Shown here one piece after another: positions 21,260-33,617 of a stretch of 64,000 bases of DNA (its first letter is position 1; every line of letters starts with the position of its first letter). The stretch is from Mikania micrantha. Taxonomy: Eukaryota > Streptophyta > Magnoliopsida > Asterales > Asteraceae. The notes under the pieces are model-generated. The model had not been told where the DNA came from, searched no databases, and saw only the letters and a list, made by a program, of their open reading frames with translations. The DNA lies in contig CM018695.1 in the NCBI GenBank assembly GCA_009363875.1, forward strand, positions 41,269,150 to 41,333,149, read 5' to 3'. The translations under genes and the position numbers were made by a program.

Positions 21260-24200
21260 ACAAGTTCAAGCCAAATGGTGCAGCTCCTGGTATCCTTGGT
21301 CCACGGCCAAATCAGTCTTTCTACTCTACTCATGCTCCAACTGACATTGAGCATGCACTCTACACAATGTCTTTGAACCCGCCGGATCAAAATTGGTTTA
21401 TGGATACCGGGGCAACTACTCATATGACGAATAATCCGGGTAATTTCCAATCTTTTTTTAATAATGGCATTTTACAAAATATAATTGTTGGAAATGGCAC
21501 AACCATTCCTGTACGTGGATCCGGTCAACAACGTATACAGCCACCTTTGCCACCTTTGCAACTAAATAATGTACTATATGCCCCTCACCTCATTAAAAAT
21601 TTGCTTTCAGTCTGTCGGCTCACTACCGACAATGGAATTTCCATTGAATTTGATCCATTTGGTTTTACTGTGAAGGATTTCAAGACTCGGATCCCTATCC
21701 TTCGAAGCAATAGCAACGGTGATCTCTATCCACTTCATTCGCTCGCAAGCACACAACTTACTTCTCCCTCAACATTTGCAGCCATTACTCATCAGCTTTG
21801 GCATCAACGCCTCGGTCACCTGGGCGCTTTGTTATTACATTCACTAAAAAATTCTAGTTCTATTAATTATGGGAAAATTAATAAACATGTTTGCGAATCA
21901 TGTGTGTTAGGGAAAAGCACTAAATTACCATTTCTTGATTCTTGTACTCGCACCCATTTACCTTTTGACATTATTCATAGTGATTTATGGACCTCTCCTA
22001 TTTTAAGTAGTGGGGGTCATCGTTATTATATTATTTTCTTGGATGACAACACAAATTTCTTGTGGACATACGCTTTAAGCAACAAATCAAAAGTTTACGA
22101 TATTTTTTGTCATTTCTCAACTTACATCTACACACATTTTGAAAGAAAAATAAAGAATCTTCAATGTGATAATGGCAAAGAATATGCCAACTCCTCTTTT
22201 CATAAATATTGTGAACAAAATGGCATGACATTTAGATTTTCTTGCCCTCACACGTCTCCACAAAACGGAAAAGCGGAGCGTAAAATACGATCGATAAACA
22301 ATATCATCCGCACTCTCCTTATTTATGCCTCTCTCCCAAACACCTTTTGGCACTATGCTCTTGAAATGGCAACATATATTTTGAATATTCTTCCAAACAA
22401 AAATCACCACTATAAATCCCCTACTCAACTTCTCTACAATCGAACCCTCACCTACGATCATTTAAGAGTGTTTGGTTGTCTTTGTTACCCGATCTTACCT
22501 TCCACCACCATTCATAAACTTGACAAACGCTCAAACCCATGTGTCTTTATTGGTTACCCATCTAACCACCGAGGATACAAGTGTCTTGATCTCATAACCA
22601 ACCACATCATCATTTCTCGTCATGTCGTGTTTGACGAAAGTAGTTTTCCCTTTTCCAAAAAATGCACCATCCAACCTTCTTATGAGTTTCTAACTAACAA
22701 TTCATATCCTAATATATGGGAACACACACAAATCTCAACCAAAACCACATAGGACATCCCTCTCGGCCAATCTCAAACTTCTGCTTCCTCTCCTACATCT
22801 CCACAACCCACAACCCAGCCACCTCCCTTGGTCCAACCTGCTGCTCATACTTCCACAACCCAAACACCACCTCCAACCCCCACCGGAACCTATGTGCAAG
22901 CCACTCAAACACCACCCGACTCTCCTACCCCTACAAATCACCCGGTTCCTATCATTACAGCCCCTCCGGTCCGTACAATGCGCACACGTGCAATGGACGA
23001 CATTGTTAAACCCAAACAACCTCTTAACTTGCACACCTCATCCATTGTACCTGTTCCAAAAAATCCAATTTTGGCCCTCTCTTCTCCGGAATGGTTTGAT
23101 GCTATGACCACTGAGTTTAATGCCCTTATTAAAAATAAGACATGGGAACTAGTCCCGCGAGAACCACATATGAATGTCATACGAAGCATGTGGCTCTTTA
23201 AGCATAAATTTAATTCTAATGGTTGTCTCGAGCGCTATAAGGCTCGTCTTGTTTGTGATGGTAGGTTACAACAAGTAGGCGTGGATTGTGGTGACACATT
23301 TAGTCCCGTAGTAAAGCCGGCAACAATACGTACAGTTCTTTCTCTCGCTATGTCAAAATCATGGCCGGTTCACCAATTGGATGTTACAAACGCTTTTCTT
23401 CATGGCAACCTCAATGAAACAGTTTTCATGTACCAACCGATGGGTTTTCGCCATCGTGACTATCCGGATCATGTTTGCCTTTTAAAGAAATCCCTCTACG
23501 GTCTCAAACAAGCTCCGCGAGCTTGGTACCAACGGTTTACGGACTATGTAACAACATTGGGATTCAAACAAAGTCGGTGTGACAACTCACTTTTCACATT
23601 GCACAATGGTCGTGACACGGCATATCTACTCCTTTATGTTGACGACATTGTTCTCACCACCTCCACCGATCGTCTTCGGCAACAGCTTATGGCTCACCTT
23701 GCATCCGAGTTTGCCATGAAAGATCTTGGACCCCTAAGTTTCTTCTTGGGTATCTCAGTTACTCGACACAAAGATACTCTCTTTTTATCTCAACAAGCTT
23801 ATGCCAAAGACATTATTCAACGAGCTGGACTTCAACTGGCTAATCATGTAACCACACCGGTAGATTCTCACTCTAAACTAAGCTCCTCATCAGGTGAAGA
23901 GTTTGACAACCCTACGTTATATCGAAGCTTGGCCGGGGCATTGCAATACTTAACCTTTACGCGCCCCGATATCAGCTACGCGGTGCAACAAATTTGCATT
24001 CATATGCATGCCCCGCGATCGGATCATTGGAATGCGCTTAAACGATGCATCCGCTACATCAAAGGAACATCCGAATTGGGTCTTACAATTAGTCCGAATC
24101 CAGTTACATCTCTCGTAGCCTACACTGACGCCGATTGGGCCGGGTGCCCGGACACTCGTCGGTCTACTTCTGGATATTGTGTTTATCTGGGCGATAATCT

Positions 24201-24540
24201 TCTTGCTTGGTCCTCCAAACGCCAGCCTACTATTTCTCGATCTAGCGCCGAAGCCGAATACAGGGGAGTTGCGAACGTTGTTGCCGAGCTATGTTGGTTA
24301 CGAAATCTCCTTCTTGAACTTCAATGTCCCTTAACTCGAGCATCTATTGTTTATTGTGACAACATTAGCGCAATCTATCTCTCCGGTAATCCGGTTCAGC
24401 ACCAACGAACAAAACATATAGAGCTCTCGAATTCTACATGTTCCGTCACGATACCAAGTTGCTGACATCTTTACCAAAGGTCTTCCCCGAATTCTGTTTG
24501 AAGACTTTCGCTCCAGTCTCAGCATCCGCTCCCCTCCCGC
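21260..24540 (+). pseudogene. Copia pol of the 20-kb element
   Basis: Protease (WFMDTGATTHMTN, about 21395). Integrase zinc domain (WHQRLGHLG, then CESCVLGKS). Integrase acids in HSDLW (about 21970), CDNGKEY (about 22168) and GKAERK (about 22275). RT with YKARLVCDGRLQQ, QLDVTNAFLHGNL and the catalytic LYVDDIVL (about 23632). RNase H with YTDADWAGCPDTRRSTSGYC (about 24122) and SSAEAEYR. A single TAG at 22750-22752 splits the protein between integrase and RT in the same frame. A deletion after TKHIEL (about 24425) removes part of the RNase H end, before VADIFTKGLPR. Catalytic residues are retained, consistent with a fairly recent insertion. Confidence 0.92.
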
Positions 24541-24554
24541 TTCGACTGTGGGGG

Positions 24555-24730
24555 TGTAATAGATAACAATATATTCTATATATATTAGTGACAGATTGTA
24601 ATTAGCTGGACATCTTGTAATTAGCCTTAGATTGATTTGCGTTGATTTGTGTCCATACTTAGGACATTTACTTTGTAATTATTTATAGGAAATGATGGGT
24701 AAATGGAAGGCAGGCAAATTAATTCTTACA
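24555..24730 (+). repeat. 3' LTR (176 bp)
   Basis: Preceded by a G-rich polypurine tract (TGTGGGGG). It differs from the 5' LTR at five positions by eye. Confidence 0.92.
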
Positions 24731-24895
24731 ATTTGATTTGGGTCCAAAAATAACCTTTAGTTGTTGAGTACCCCTAAAAATTATTAACCCATGAATTTTC
24801 ATTGGATGAAGTGATTTTTTTTTTTTTATTCGATTGAGAAAAATAGTTAGAATTATTAAAAACCGAAATATAATTATATAAGTTTAAACGTGGAG

Positions 24896-25655
24896 GTGTG
24901 TCAATGGCATCCTTGACTGAGCTATCATTCAACTGGCTAGGCTTTATCAGTGCTGTAATTTCCAATTTCTCCTTCACTTAGAGGAGTATTTACTTAAAGA
25001 AAGCAATGGTTGTCCTCTATGCTATTACTATATACCATTTTCATCATTCATCATTTTCATTTTCATTTACAAATCTAATTTACTTAACACCCACTAATCA
25101 ACAAACGAGAATCAATGAAATACTAATTGAATAAACAACACCTTTGGCATGTTATATAACATTTGTGATTGCATGAGACTGATATGGATAGTAGTAACTT
25201 GTATGCCTATATTTCCATCATTGATCTCTTCGCCTGTATCCCACCCGCCATTATTGTGAGCAGAATACCATTTTTTTAGTTGTGCGACTATATATACATA
25301 TATTATTTTATGGATTTAGTGATGTAATTGCTAAAGTTGGAATGACTAAGTTTATTTTTGATTTGCTTGAAAGGGTGGCACATCTTACGCTGCATGCAGT
25401 CGACAACTGTGTTAAAACGAGTGTTTGTGATTGGTTTTTCAATCATCGTGTTTGGTAACCATTCTTTTTGCAGTTTCATTGATAATGTGTCAAAACAAGT
25501 GTTTGGCCTGTTTTACCAACACATCAATTTACATGATATGTGCAGGTAACAAGATTTCATCGCAAACAGTCATTGGTACATCCATTTCCATTGCTGGAGT
25601 TGCACTCTACTCCTTCATCAAGGCCAAGATTGAAGAGGAGAAATTAACGTGTTAG
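24896..25655 (+). pseudogene. TPT: TPT copy 1, downstream exons to stop codon
   Basis: Exons with recognisable borders: 24896-25008 (GVSMASLTELSFNWLGF, with an in-frame TAG at 24979), 25178-25255 (TDMDSSNLYAYISII, acceptor GAG, donor GTGAGC intact), a fused exon at about 25312-25457 (SDVIAKVGMTKFIFDL joined directly to LERVAHLT), and the last exon 25546-25655 (NKISSQTVIGTSISIAGVAL, then IEEEK, ending in TAG). The fusion lost the end of one exon, an intron and the start of the next (WVGMFYHLYNQ region), and the frame breaks after it. Losing transmembrane segments and gaining a stop makes this copy dead. Confidence 0.88.
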
Positions 25656-25919
25656 TTGAAATCTAACGCCTATTTCTTGGATTAAGTACTTCTGTTTCCT
25701 AACTGTTGTTTCTTAACTGTCGTGTATGCGCAGAATCGGAAATCGGCATGAGGGTAGGCAGAAGGGAAGAAATGCATTTATATTACTTGGCTGCAGTTAT
25801 TAATATGTTCTTTGGTTTTTTGAGTCTGTGATGAACAAACTAACGGGACTGTCATTTATACTTTAATAATGTATGTAAACTATTTCAGACAGAGCAATGA
25901 TTCAATTGCAAGCTTGTAT

Positions 25920-26005
25920 GCAGTGGTTTCTTGGTCCTCTGTCGGTACTTGTGGCTTCCGAGGTCCAAGAAGAGGGACGCCATTTGCTGCTCAAACCACA
26001 GCGGT
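25920..26005 (+). pseudogene. rps11: rps11 fragment (plastid)
   Basis: A block of about 28 codons reads VVSWSSVGTCGFRGPRRGTP and then FAAQTTA. This is a conserved core of plastid ribosomal protein S11. Both ends are lost. It lies 265 bp after the TPT copy 1 stop and is a separate small organelle insertion. Confidence 0.75.
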
Positions 26006-26009
26006 ATTT

Positions 26010-28031
26010 ATAGCTGGTAACACTCATCTAATCATGTTTAACAGGTCAAAAATGACAAGATTGACATGCGTTCAGTTAATTTTTTTCAAACTACTGAATT
26101 TACAATCAACATCTAATATAATCAATTCCTTTTGAATCTTTTCTTGTAATTAAATAAGACTAATTATTATGAAAGAAATGCATGCCAGATTTTACACGAA
26201 TTGAGTAGTTTAAATTTAAATCTTATAATATACATAAAAAAGCATGTATTTATTCAAGCATAATATTATAAATGTACAAACATCAATGTAAAAATGTGAT
26301 TCATGATAACAAGTAATAACTTATTTGAATACCAAACATACTCGTTAATGTCAAGAAGGGGATACAACTAACAACCCGCGCTTTGCAGCAGGACGGGTTG
26401 ATTTTTAGTAAAATTTTCCGTTGCTTTGATTACTTTTTTATCTTATCCTTTTGAGTAAAGATATAAAATCTAGCTATTGATAATTTGACGGAAAAAAAAA
26501 AGATAGATCTACTATGTCCCTTCTCCTAGGTGTATAATGCTAAGAGAAATTAGGACAAAATAGAAGGGGTTTTGTTATGATAAGCAATAAGGACAATAGG
26601 CTATAAAAATGATCGAATCAAATACATGAATCGACGAAATAATTTGATCAGAATAAGAATTTATATATGATAATAAGTCAACATATATTATATACATATT
26701 GCATACTATAGATTACATTTTTTAATAAGTTTAATGTATGAATTTATAACCTCTAAAAACACGTAGGCTCAAACGTGCCATCATCATCACCTGCAACTCT
26801 GACAATCATAGGCTCAGACGTGTTGTTGAATTACAATTTTGCTATAAACAACACATACAACTGGCGTTTATTTGGCTCATGCACTGTCATCATCGTTGAT
26901 TTTGTTAGTTCATAGAAGAATGGTTTTTTGGGTTTTTTTTCATTTGCATGGAAAGATTAGCAATGGTTTATAAAACTTAAATTTACATCAAATCAAAATC
27001 ATTTTAATGAAATTAAAATATTCAATCTTTAGGTTTAAGAAAGTTAGGTGATAAGAAAAGTGGTTCTTTAACGATTATATAGGGGTTCCATCTTTGTAAG
27101 ATCATAATGTGATTCTAATTCAATTGAATTATCGCTCTATGTGATATTCAAAGTTCAGATCATTAAGTATAATATAGTTTCATCATCATTAGATATCCAC
27201 ATATATTGTCAATAAAATCAAAATATTACTATATTAATCATTTTTCATCTTTTTCCGAGACAATAATAGGGTTCTTTCGTGCTACGAGAGAGGAGTCAAA
27301 CCCTTAGCTTATTTTATTATGTTGTACAAATCAAAATCTAAATCAAAACCATACATAAAACAATACATAAATATTGCCAAAAAAACAGAAATTCATAGAT
27401 TTTTCATCTTTTCTTGATGAAAATATTATCACTAATCTCGATTAAAGGAAGAAAATGAGTGCAAAATAGAGACCGCAACATGCTAATTGATTTGAATTCG
27501 AGAAAGACAGGAAGGAAGAATCTATGAGATGGAAGATTAACGTCTGTATCCTACAAAAATCCAACATGAAAATTCAAAATTTCATTTTCTTGTTTTTCGA
27601 GCGTGAACAAAAAATTAAAAACAAATTCAATTCACATGAGAAAAAATAAAAATATTGACATAATCAATTAAATGGATCAAAAAGTCGCATAATCTTCAAA
27701 TGCAAGCTACCTCTTGGTTCGATTACCATGTGTCTAATACAATAACAAATTTTAATATATTAATTTTAAATGAAATATTTATTTTAATTAAATCTGACTC
27801 CAAGCTCCAAGTTGTCTGAGCTCGCCTTGCAAATTGGCGACGTCTCCATGGATCTTGATTCTAGGTTCAACTCTTACATTAAAGAAAACAATATTGTTGA
27901 ACAATCAAAACAACCAATATTAAGAAGAAAAATGGATTAATTAAACCTAAAATACAAAGGCAAACGAAAATGAATATGGGCTTGTTTCACATGTATTCAC
28001 AGAATGTTCAACATTAAGTATATATGCCTAT
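26010..28031. other. AT-rich intergenic DNA
   Basis: No gene is seen. A GC-richer block near 26370-26400 (AACCCGCGCTTTGCAGCAGG) resembles the starts of the small elements at 32650 and 37157 and may be a further eroded copy. Confidence 0.4.
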
Positions 28032-28765
28032 AGGAGCCCACTTACATGGTAAGAAAACCAATCACAATCATTACCAATTAATTTTTTTTCATTTTTTATT
28101 TTTTATTTCCTTTTATTATAAGATAAAAAATGTAAAAAAAAAAAAAAGCGTTATGTATTTTACGTTATTACATATATGTAACTTGTATCTTACAAATATT
28201 GATTACATATATGTAACTTTATAAGTTAGATACGAAACTTTTTAAGTTACACATAAGTAAATTCGTGATCAACATATCTTTTTCAACTTTTATTTTATAA
28301 TTATAACATTTCTAACATTATAATAAAAAATTATGAATTTAAAAAAAAAATTTGTTAATACGAGTTTTCTTGATTTTATCCAAAATAAGGAGCTTTCTTT
28401 TGAACATTCCTCTATATAAAAGGTTCAAAAGAAAACTCATATTAACCAATAATATTTTTAAAAATTTTATACATAATTTTTTAATAAGGTTAGAAATGTT
28501 ATAATAAAAAAGAATTTTTTTAAAAAATATGTGGATCACGAAGTTATGTATATGTAACTTAAAAAGTTTTGTATATAACTTATAAAGTTACATATATGTA
28601 ATATGTATGTGTTGCATACAAGTTACATATATCTAATAACCTAAAATATATTTTTTTCTTCGTTTTTTTACATTTTTTATCTTATAATAAAAAAATGAAA
28701 AAAAATTAATTAGTAATGATTGTGATTAGTTTTTTCTAAAATGATGGTTTTCTTAGGAACCCTCA
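28032..28765. mobile_element. Fold-back element with long inverted arms
   Basis: Left arm 28032-28350 and right arm 28440-28765 are imperfect reverse complements. For example AACCAATCACAATCATTACC on the left pairs with AGTAATGATTGTGATTAGTT on the right. Arms of about 300 bp flank a spacer of about 90 bp. GTTACATATATGTAAC-type palindromes recur inside. This is typical of a MITE-like fold-back element. A target duplication cannot be told in the surrounding TATATA. Confidence 0.75.
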
Positions 28766-29218
28766 TATATATATATATATAAAAGATTCCCCTAAAAAGT
28801 ATTTTTTGCCTAAAAATGCTAAAAAAGATATTTAAAACTCGAAAACCGACCCAAACAAACTCCGATTAAATTCATTTTTACATCATTGGAACCGGCTTGT
28901 AATTCCATAAAATCTAAACTTTATATCATAAACAATAAACCCTAATAATAAAACCAAAATTATAAAAACAAACCCTAAACCTAAAGATAAAACCTAAAAA
29001 CGAAAAAAACATGTCTTAAACCCAAATTCTAAAACGAGTTGTTAAATCTAAAACCAAAAAGCAAATATTGTTGGGTTCTATGAGACAATTCTAATGGCAT
29101 CGAAATGAGTTCAATTGGAGTTCGTTTAGGTCGGTTTTAGAGATTTTAAAAATCATTTTTAGTATTCTTAGGCAAAATAGACTTTTTATTTCATCCTTAT
29201 CCTCTCTCTCTCTCTCTT

Positions 29219-29250
<32 letters not shown>

Positions 29251-29261
29251 TCTGTGTGTGT
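28766..29261. other. AT-rich intergenic DNA with microsatellites
   Basis: No gene. (AT)n lies at 28767-28784, and (TC)n then (AT)n at 29203-29255. Confidence 0.5.
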
Positions 29262-30320
29262 AGGGTAGGGATTTTTTAAAAAGCCTCAAAACCATAAAAA
29301 GCCTAAGAAGTAATCTTAAGCGTTGATTAATGGTGTCTGGATTACACGGTGACATTCTTTCAAATACCATCGTGTTTTAAATGCGCGGAGTTGTGGCTGC
29401 TGGACATAAACGTAATTTTACATTTTTTTTAAACAGAAACAGAACCTGTAACATCCGTAATTTCCTAAACGCATGGTGTTTTTTGGTTTGTGGTGTTTTT
29501 ATCATTTTAGAGCAAGAAATAAAATTAGAAGTTAACTTTATGGTGTTTTTGTCAAGTTATGGTGTTATAATGTACTTTTTATTGATATATTCTGATATAT
29601 GGTGTTGAACCTTCGTTAAATGAAAACGTCATACAAAATCAAAATAACATACCATTAAAATGGAGCATTAAATTTAAAAAACAGAGCATATAGATTCAAA
29701 AAAACATCACAAAGGTTCAACACCATATATATTCCGATATATGGTGTTGAACCTTTGAGGTGTTTTCTATTGATATATTTCGATACATGTATAATCGCCA
29801 TTAAAACGCCATAACTGTGTATAAAATCAAAAAACAAAGCATATAGATTCAAGGTTGGTTAGAAAAGCATGAAAACATAACTTACGCTAAATGAAAACGC
29901 CAACACCACCCTACATAAAACACCATAATAACCCCCATACATTACAACTACATAAACACCATAATAAAAACACCATATCCAACCTAACCACACAAGTTGC
30001 AATAAAAACACCATAAACGCATCTAGCATAATGAAAACACCATATCTATCCTAACCACATCAGTTGCAATAAAAACACCATAAACACCTTTGAGCAAAAT
30101 GAAAACACTATATCCAACCTAACAACACCAGTTACAATAAAAACACCATAAACACATCTAGTATAATGAAAACACCATATCCAAACTAACCACGCTTGTT
30201 GCAATATGATGCATTACAACTACATAAACACCATATTGAAAACACCATATTCAACTTAACCACACCAGTTGCAAATTAGATTTAAGAACCCAAACCCTAG
30301 TTCTTTCCCCATCAAAATTC
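29262..30320. repeat. AAAACACCATA-rich repeat region
   Basis: Dozens of copies of ACACCATA occur on + at 29900-30260; ATGGTGTT is their inverse at 29325-29770. At 29990-30260 they form a degenerate tandem unit of about 65-75 bp (CACCATATCCAACCTAACCA, then GTTGCAATAAAAACACC), four to five copies. The opening (GTAGGGATTTTTTAAAAAGC) looks like a transposon edge, but no partner end was found. Confidence 0.55.
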
Positions 30321-32312
30321 GATAGATTTAGACACTGATCGTGAGAAAAATGATGGGGCTATTGCTCCCCAATGCAAAACGAAACAAATAATGTATTGAA
30401 CACCTACCTTGTGTTGAGTTTTGATGGATTGCGATTGAGTGAACGAGATAACGAGCGGTCGAGCTTTTAGGGCTTTAATTCGCGATTTATAATGTCTGTA
30501 AGTGTGTAGTTATTATACACACAGCTTCGAGATGATGTGTGGTTTGTTTTGGCCAAGTTAATTTGGTATTTATACACTTTTGGCTAACATTTGAATTCAC
30601 GGTCATTCATCATTTTTTTAGAAAGAATTCGATATGATTTTGATGTAATTAGCATTAATTGATGATTGGGAATGATTTTGGAATGAATTCCTTGCCTAAT
30701 TCGCACCGGGATGAGCTGTAACACGCGTTAATTTGGCTGGAATGCATTCGGGTCAATCGAGCGGGTCGTGGGCGGGTGATGCTGTGAACCGAGTACGAGG
30801 GATGCTCACTATAGAAGTATTACAATACTAGCCCCTCCTACTTTTCTTTTGTTAATCAGCTTTAGTTTTTGGCAACTTGAGTCCCTCACGTGGATACAAT
30901 TCATTTTTAATTATTATACATTAGTACCATTTAATTAAAATTTATAAAAACTAACATAACTACAATATTTATATAATTATTAATGTTTTGTCGTTGTTTT
31001 AAAATGTTTATAACCAATTTAAGATTAAAATAAAATTACTCTATTATTTGTATAATTTATTTATTCATTTTTTTTATAAACAAGTTCTAAATTTTTATAG
31101 AACTTATTTTAATTATTATTTTGTAAACTTATATTATAAATAATATATTAAAATTTGAACATAAGTTTTATGTTCATTTCTTTTAACTTGTAAAGTTTCA
31201 TATAAATATAAATACATATATTAATACTATTATTATCGCCTTATAAAATTATTTTAAAGTTTAAACTTTTTTCAAAATTCTATATACGCATATGTGTGTA
31301 TAATTACATACACATGCATACATACATATATATATATATATATGTATATTAAAGATGTTTAAATTTGTTTTCTCATACGTATAACCATATGTATGAAAAT
31401 TTCAAATGACGTAATAAATTATTTACTTAATAAATATAAATTACAGGAATGCTACAAAATGAAACCACAATAGTGCGTGCTTGTATGCCTAAAATCTAAC
31501 TCCATTACATCGATGATTCAGAAACAAAAGACAGCCAACACTACACAATTCTAACAATATGAATACCGTTGTCTTTCTGTTGGTTCGTCTTGCTAGTGCC
31601 GGTATTGCAACAATACCCCATGTGTAGTCCTTGAATTTATAAGAAAAAAAAGGAGGAAGGAACAACCTGAAATCAATGCTAGAATCCATTCGTCAGAACC
31701 CTAGGTGTTTGTCGTCACTTGAACGGGGTAGAAAGAGATGATCTAGATAGATAATACATACCTGTTCATTTGAAGCTCCCAAGTCCAGCAACAAGAAAGG
31801 AAAGAAAAAAGGTAGCTGTTAAGACACGTAAGAAACACAAATATGAAGTATCATGCTTTATGTGCAATGAAACATGTAGGAAATAAACAATGATTTTATG
31901 AGAGAGTAAAATTTTGGTTTCTAAACTATATTTAAATTTTATTAAATATGCATATTAACGACAAAGTTAAAGTGAAAACACAGTTAAGTTTAGAAAACCA
32001 ATGAAAAGCTTGTAAAACAATAAATTATTTTTTAGGTAAACTTAATTGTGTTTTCAATTTAACTTTCACATTAATAAAAAAAATCTAACTAAAAAAATAA
32101 AGTACAAAAAAGTATATAATACAAAAAAAATTAAAATCTAATACATAAAATATATGTTATTATGTTTTTAGACAAAATTATGTTCTAGTTGATCCTACCC
32201 TTCAATATATATTCTTAAAGGAAAAAAAGACAAACGGGCTTGTAGTTTGATATTTTTTACGAGCTGAAACTCGAATTTTTTTCTTAAATTGTTTTGAGTT
32301 GGTATGAAAATT
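30321..32312. other. AT-rich intergenic DNA
   Basis: No supported gene. Some GC-richer patches (30690-30800, 31690-31800) have no recognised coding match. (AT)n lies at 31326-31345. Confidence 0.4.
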
Positions 32313-32649
32313 TGCGGTGCCTAGGCGCTAGGCGGCCATTTACTAGTGTCGATTTTGGCCTAGGCAGAGCTTGGCGGCCTAATTGGGGCCTAGGCGGCTT
32401 TGTCAGATTTTTTATTTTTTTGACTTTTTTTCTAGTAAAAAGGAACGAACTTCATGATTATTAAGATATTTCTTAACCCAAAATTTTTAATATGTCTCTA
32501 AAACATCGAATCCAGCCACTTAACATTGAAATTTATCTCTAAACTTTGAACTTTGTGTTTAAGTTTAAACTTTAAAGTACTTGACTTAGTATTTTTAAGT
32601 TTATTTTTTAATATATTTAGAGTATTATATTAAATTATTGATATTGATG

Positions 32650-33312
32650 TGTGTATAATATATACTAGGTTAAATCGCGTGTGTTACACTGGTTGAAAAA
32701 CCGAAATTATATGTACTTTATAAGAAAACTTGTTTTAAAATAAATGTTTTTATTAAAACTTGTTTTTACGAAACTTTCATTTTTCCTAAAACAACAAATT
32801 TAAATAATAATTATTTTTTTAATAAAAATTTAGAAAAATTTCACATTTTGTAAACATTTTTAAGTGTGTTTTTTAATAAAAAAGATTTCATATTTAATTT
32901 ATTAAAACTATTTTTTAATATTTAAAATGTATATAATATCATTAGTCATTAGATTTAAAATTACCAATGAAGCATTGTCTCAATAGTACCCCAAGATTCT
33001 TCCAAATGTAAGGTCTTAGGTTCAAATCCCTCCCGTAGCGAAAAAGGAGTCTGAGGTGGGTCAGGGGGTAGCTCATGGGAGGTCCAGGTAACTATACCTT
33101 GGTGACATTACCTGGAAACAGTGGGTTCACACGATTGAGACCTTCGTCGTTCAAAAAAAATTAGATTTATAATTATTTAATAGAGAATATAGTTATTACT
33201 ATCATTTAATTTGAGAGAGAATGAATAAGAGTATAAAAATGACATGTGGCAAGAATGAACTTATAAATTGACATGTGGCAAAAAAGATGTTTATTTATTA
33301 TAATAAGTAAGA
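32650..33312 (+). mobile_element. Small non-autonomous element, copy A
   Basis: Starts TACTAGGTTAAATCGCGTGT and ends near GACATGTGGCAAAAAAGATG, then TTTATTATAA. The element at 37157-37995 shares the start (ACTAGGTTAT), the poly-T/poly-A core and the GACAAGTGGCAAAA end. Class not determined. Confidence 0.5.
32964..33159 (+). mobile_element. SINE, tRNA-derived, family 1, sense copy
   Basis: A 196-bp body with a Pol III B-box-like GGTTCAAATCCC, GTGACATTACCTGGAAACAG and an A-rich end (TTCAAAAAAA). It is flanked by a 16-bp target duplication with one mismatch (32948-32963 ATTAGATTTAAAATTA; 33160-33175 ATTAGATTTATAATTA). A longer antisense copy is at 39294-39534. Confidence 0.85.
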
Positions 33313-33617
33313 TTTGTAAAATTAAATATAAAAATTTTAATCTACCTAGCGCCTATTAATCTCGATTAATCTCTAGATGATACCTAGCCACCCAACTAAC
33401 GTTTAACGACTTCTACGACCATGATTTTAACTCGACAAAAAAGTAAACACATACTTCCAAAGCAGAAGATTAATCGCAGAAAACAACTGTTTGGTACACA
33501 TCACCCGGTGAAGGATAACATCCCCTGTTCATTCGTACCCATCACCTGGTGCTGGATAACATCCACACACACCATCACTGTTACTCACTCCACTCATTTG
33601 CTCTCAAAATCCAAACA
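33176..33617. other. Upstream region of TPT copy 2
   Basis: Holds the ends of the two nested elements, then about 200 bp directly before the TPT ATG. The sequence before the ATG is CT/CA-rich (CACACACCATCACTGTTACT), like a plant 5' UTR. No clear TATA box. Confidence 0.4.

Larger units (their letters stand above)
20027..24730 (+). mobile_element. Copia element with paired 176-bp LTRs inserted in TPT copy 1
   Basis: A 4.70-kb element in structurally complete order: 5' LTR 20027-20202, PBS, gag, protease, integrase, RT, RNase H, polypurine tract and 3' LTR 24555-24730. The two LTRs are the same length and differ at 5 of 176 positions by my count (2.8%). It sits in an intron of TPT copy 1: sequence on each side resembles adjacent parts of the intron at 39120-39260. 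The coding region has frameshifts near 21240, a TAG at 22750 and a deletion at 24425, so it is now non-autonomous. Flanking 5-mers (TGATT and ATTTG) do not match, so the target duplication is eroded or the edge is off by a base or two. Confidence 0.9.
32313..33415. mobile_element. MITE-like element with CCTAGCGCC ends, host to nested insertions
   Basis: The left edge carries GGTGCCTAGGCGCTAGGCGG. The right edge (33343-33400) carries CTACCTAGCGCCTATTAATC and GATACCTAGCCACC, an imperfect inverse. Another element (about 32650-33312) and a SINE (32964-33159) lie between them. Confidence 0.45.

Noticed and set aside
22031..22461. Minus-strand ORFs opposite copia integrase
   Set aside because: Shadows of the integrase frame; no motif.
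31489..31689. 66-codon minus-strand ORF
   Set aside because: No known domain and no supporting exon structure; random in AT-rich DNA.
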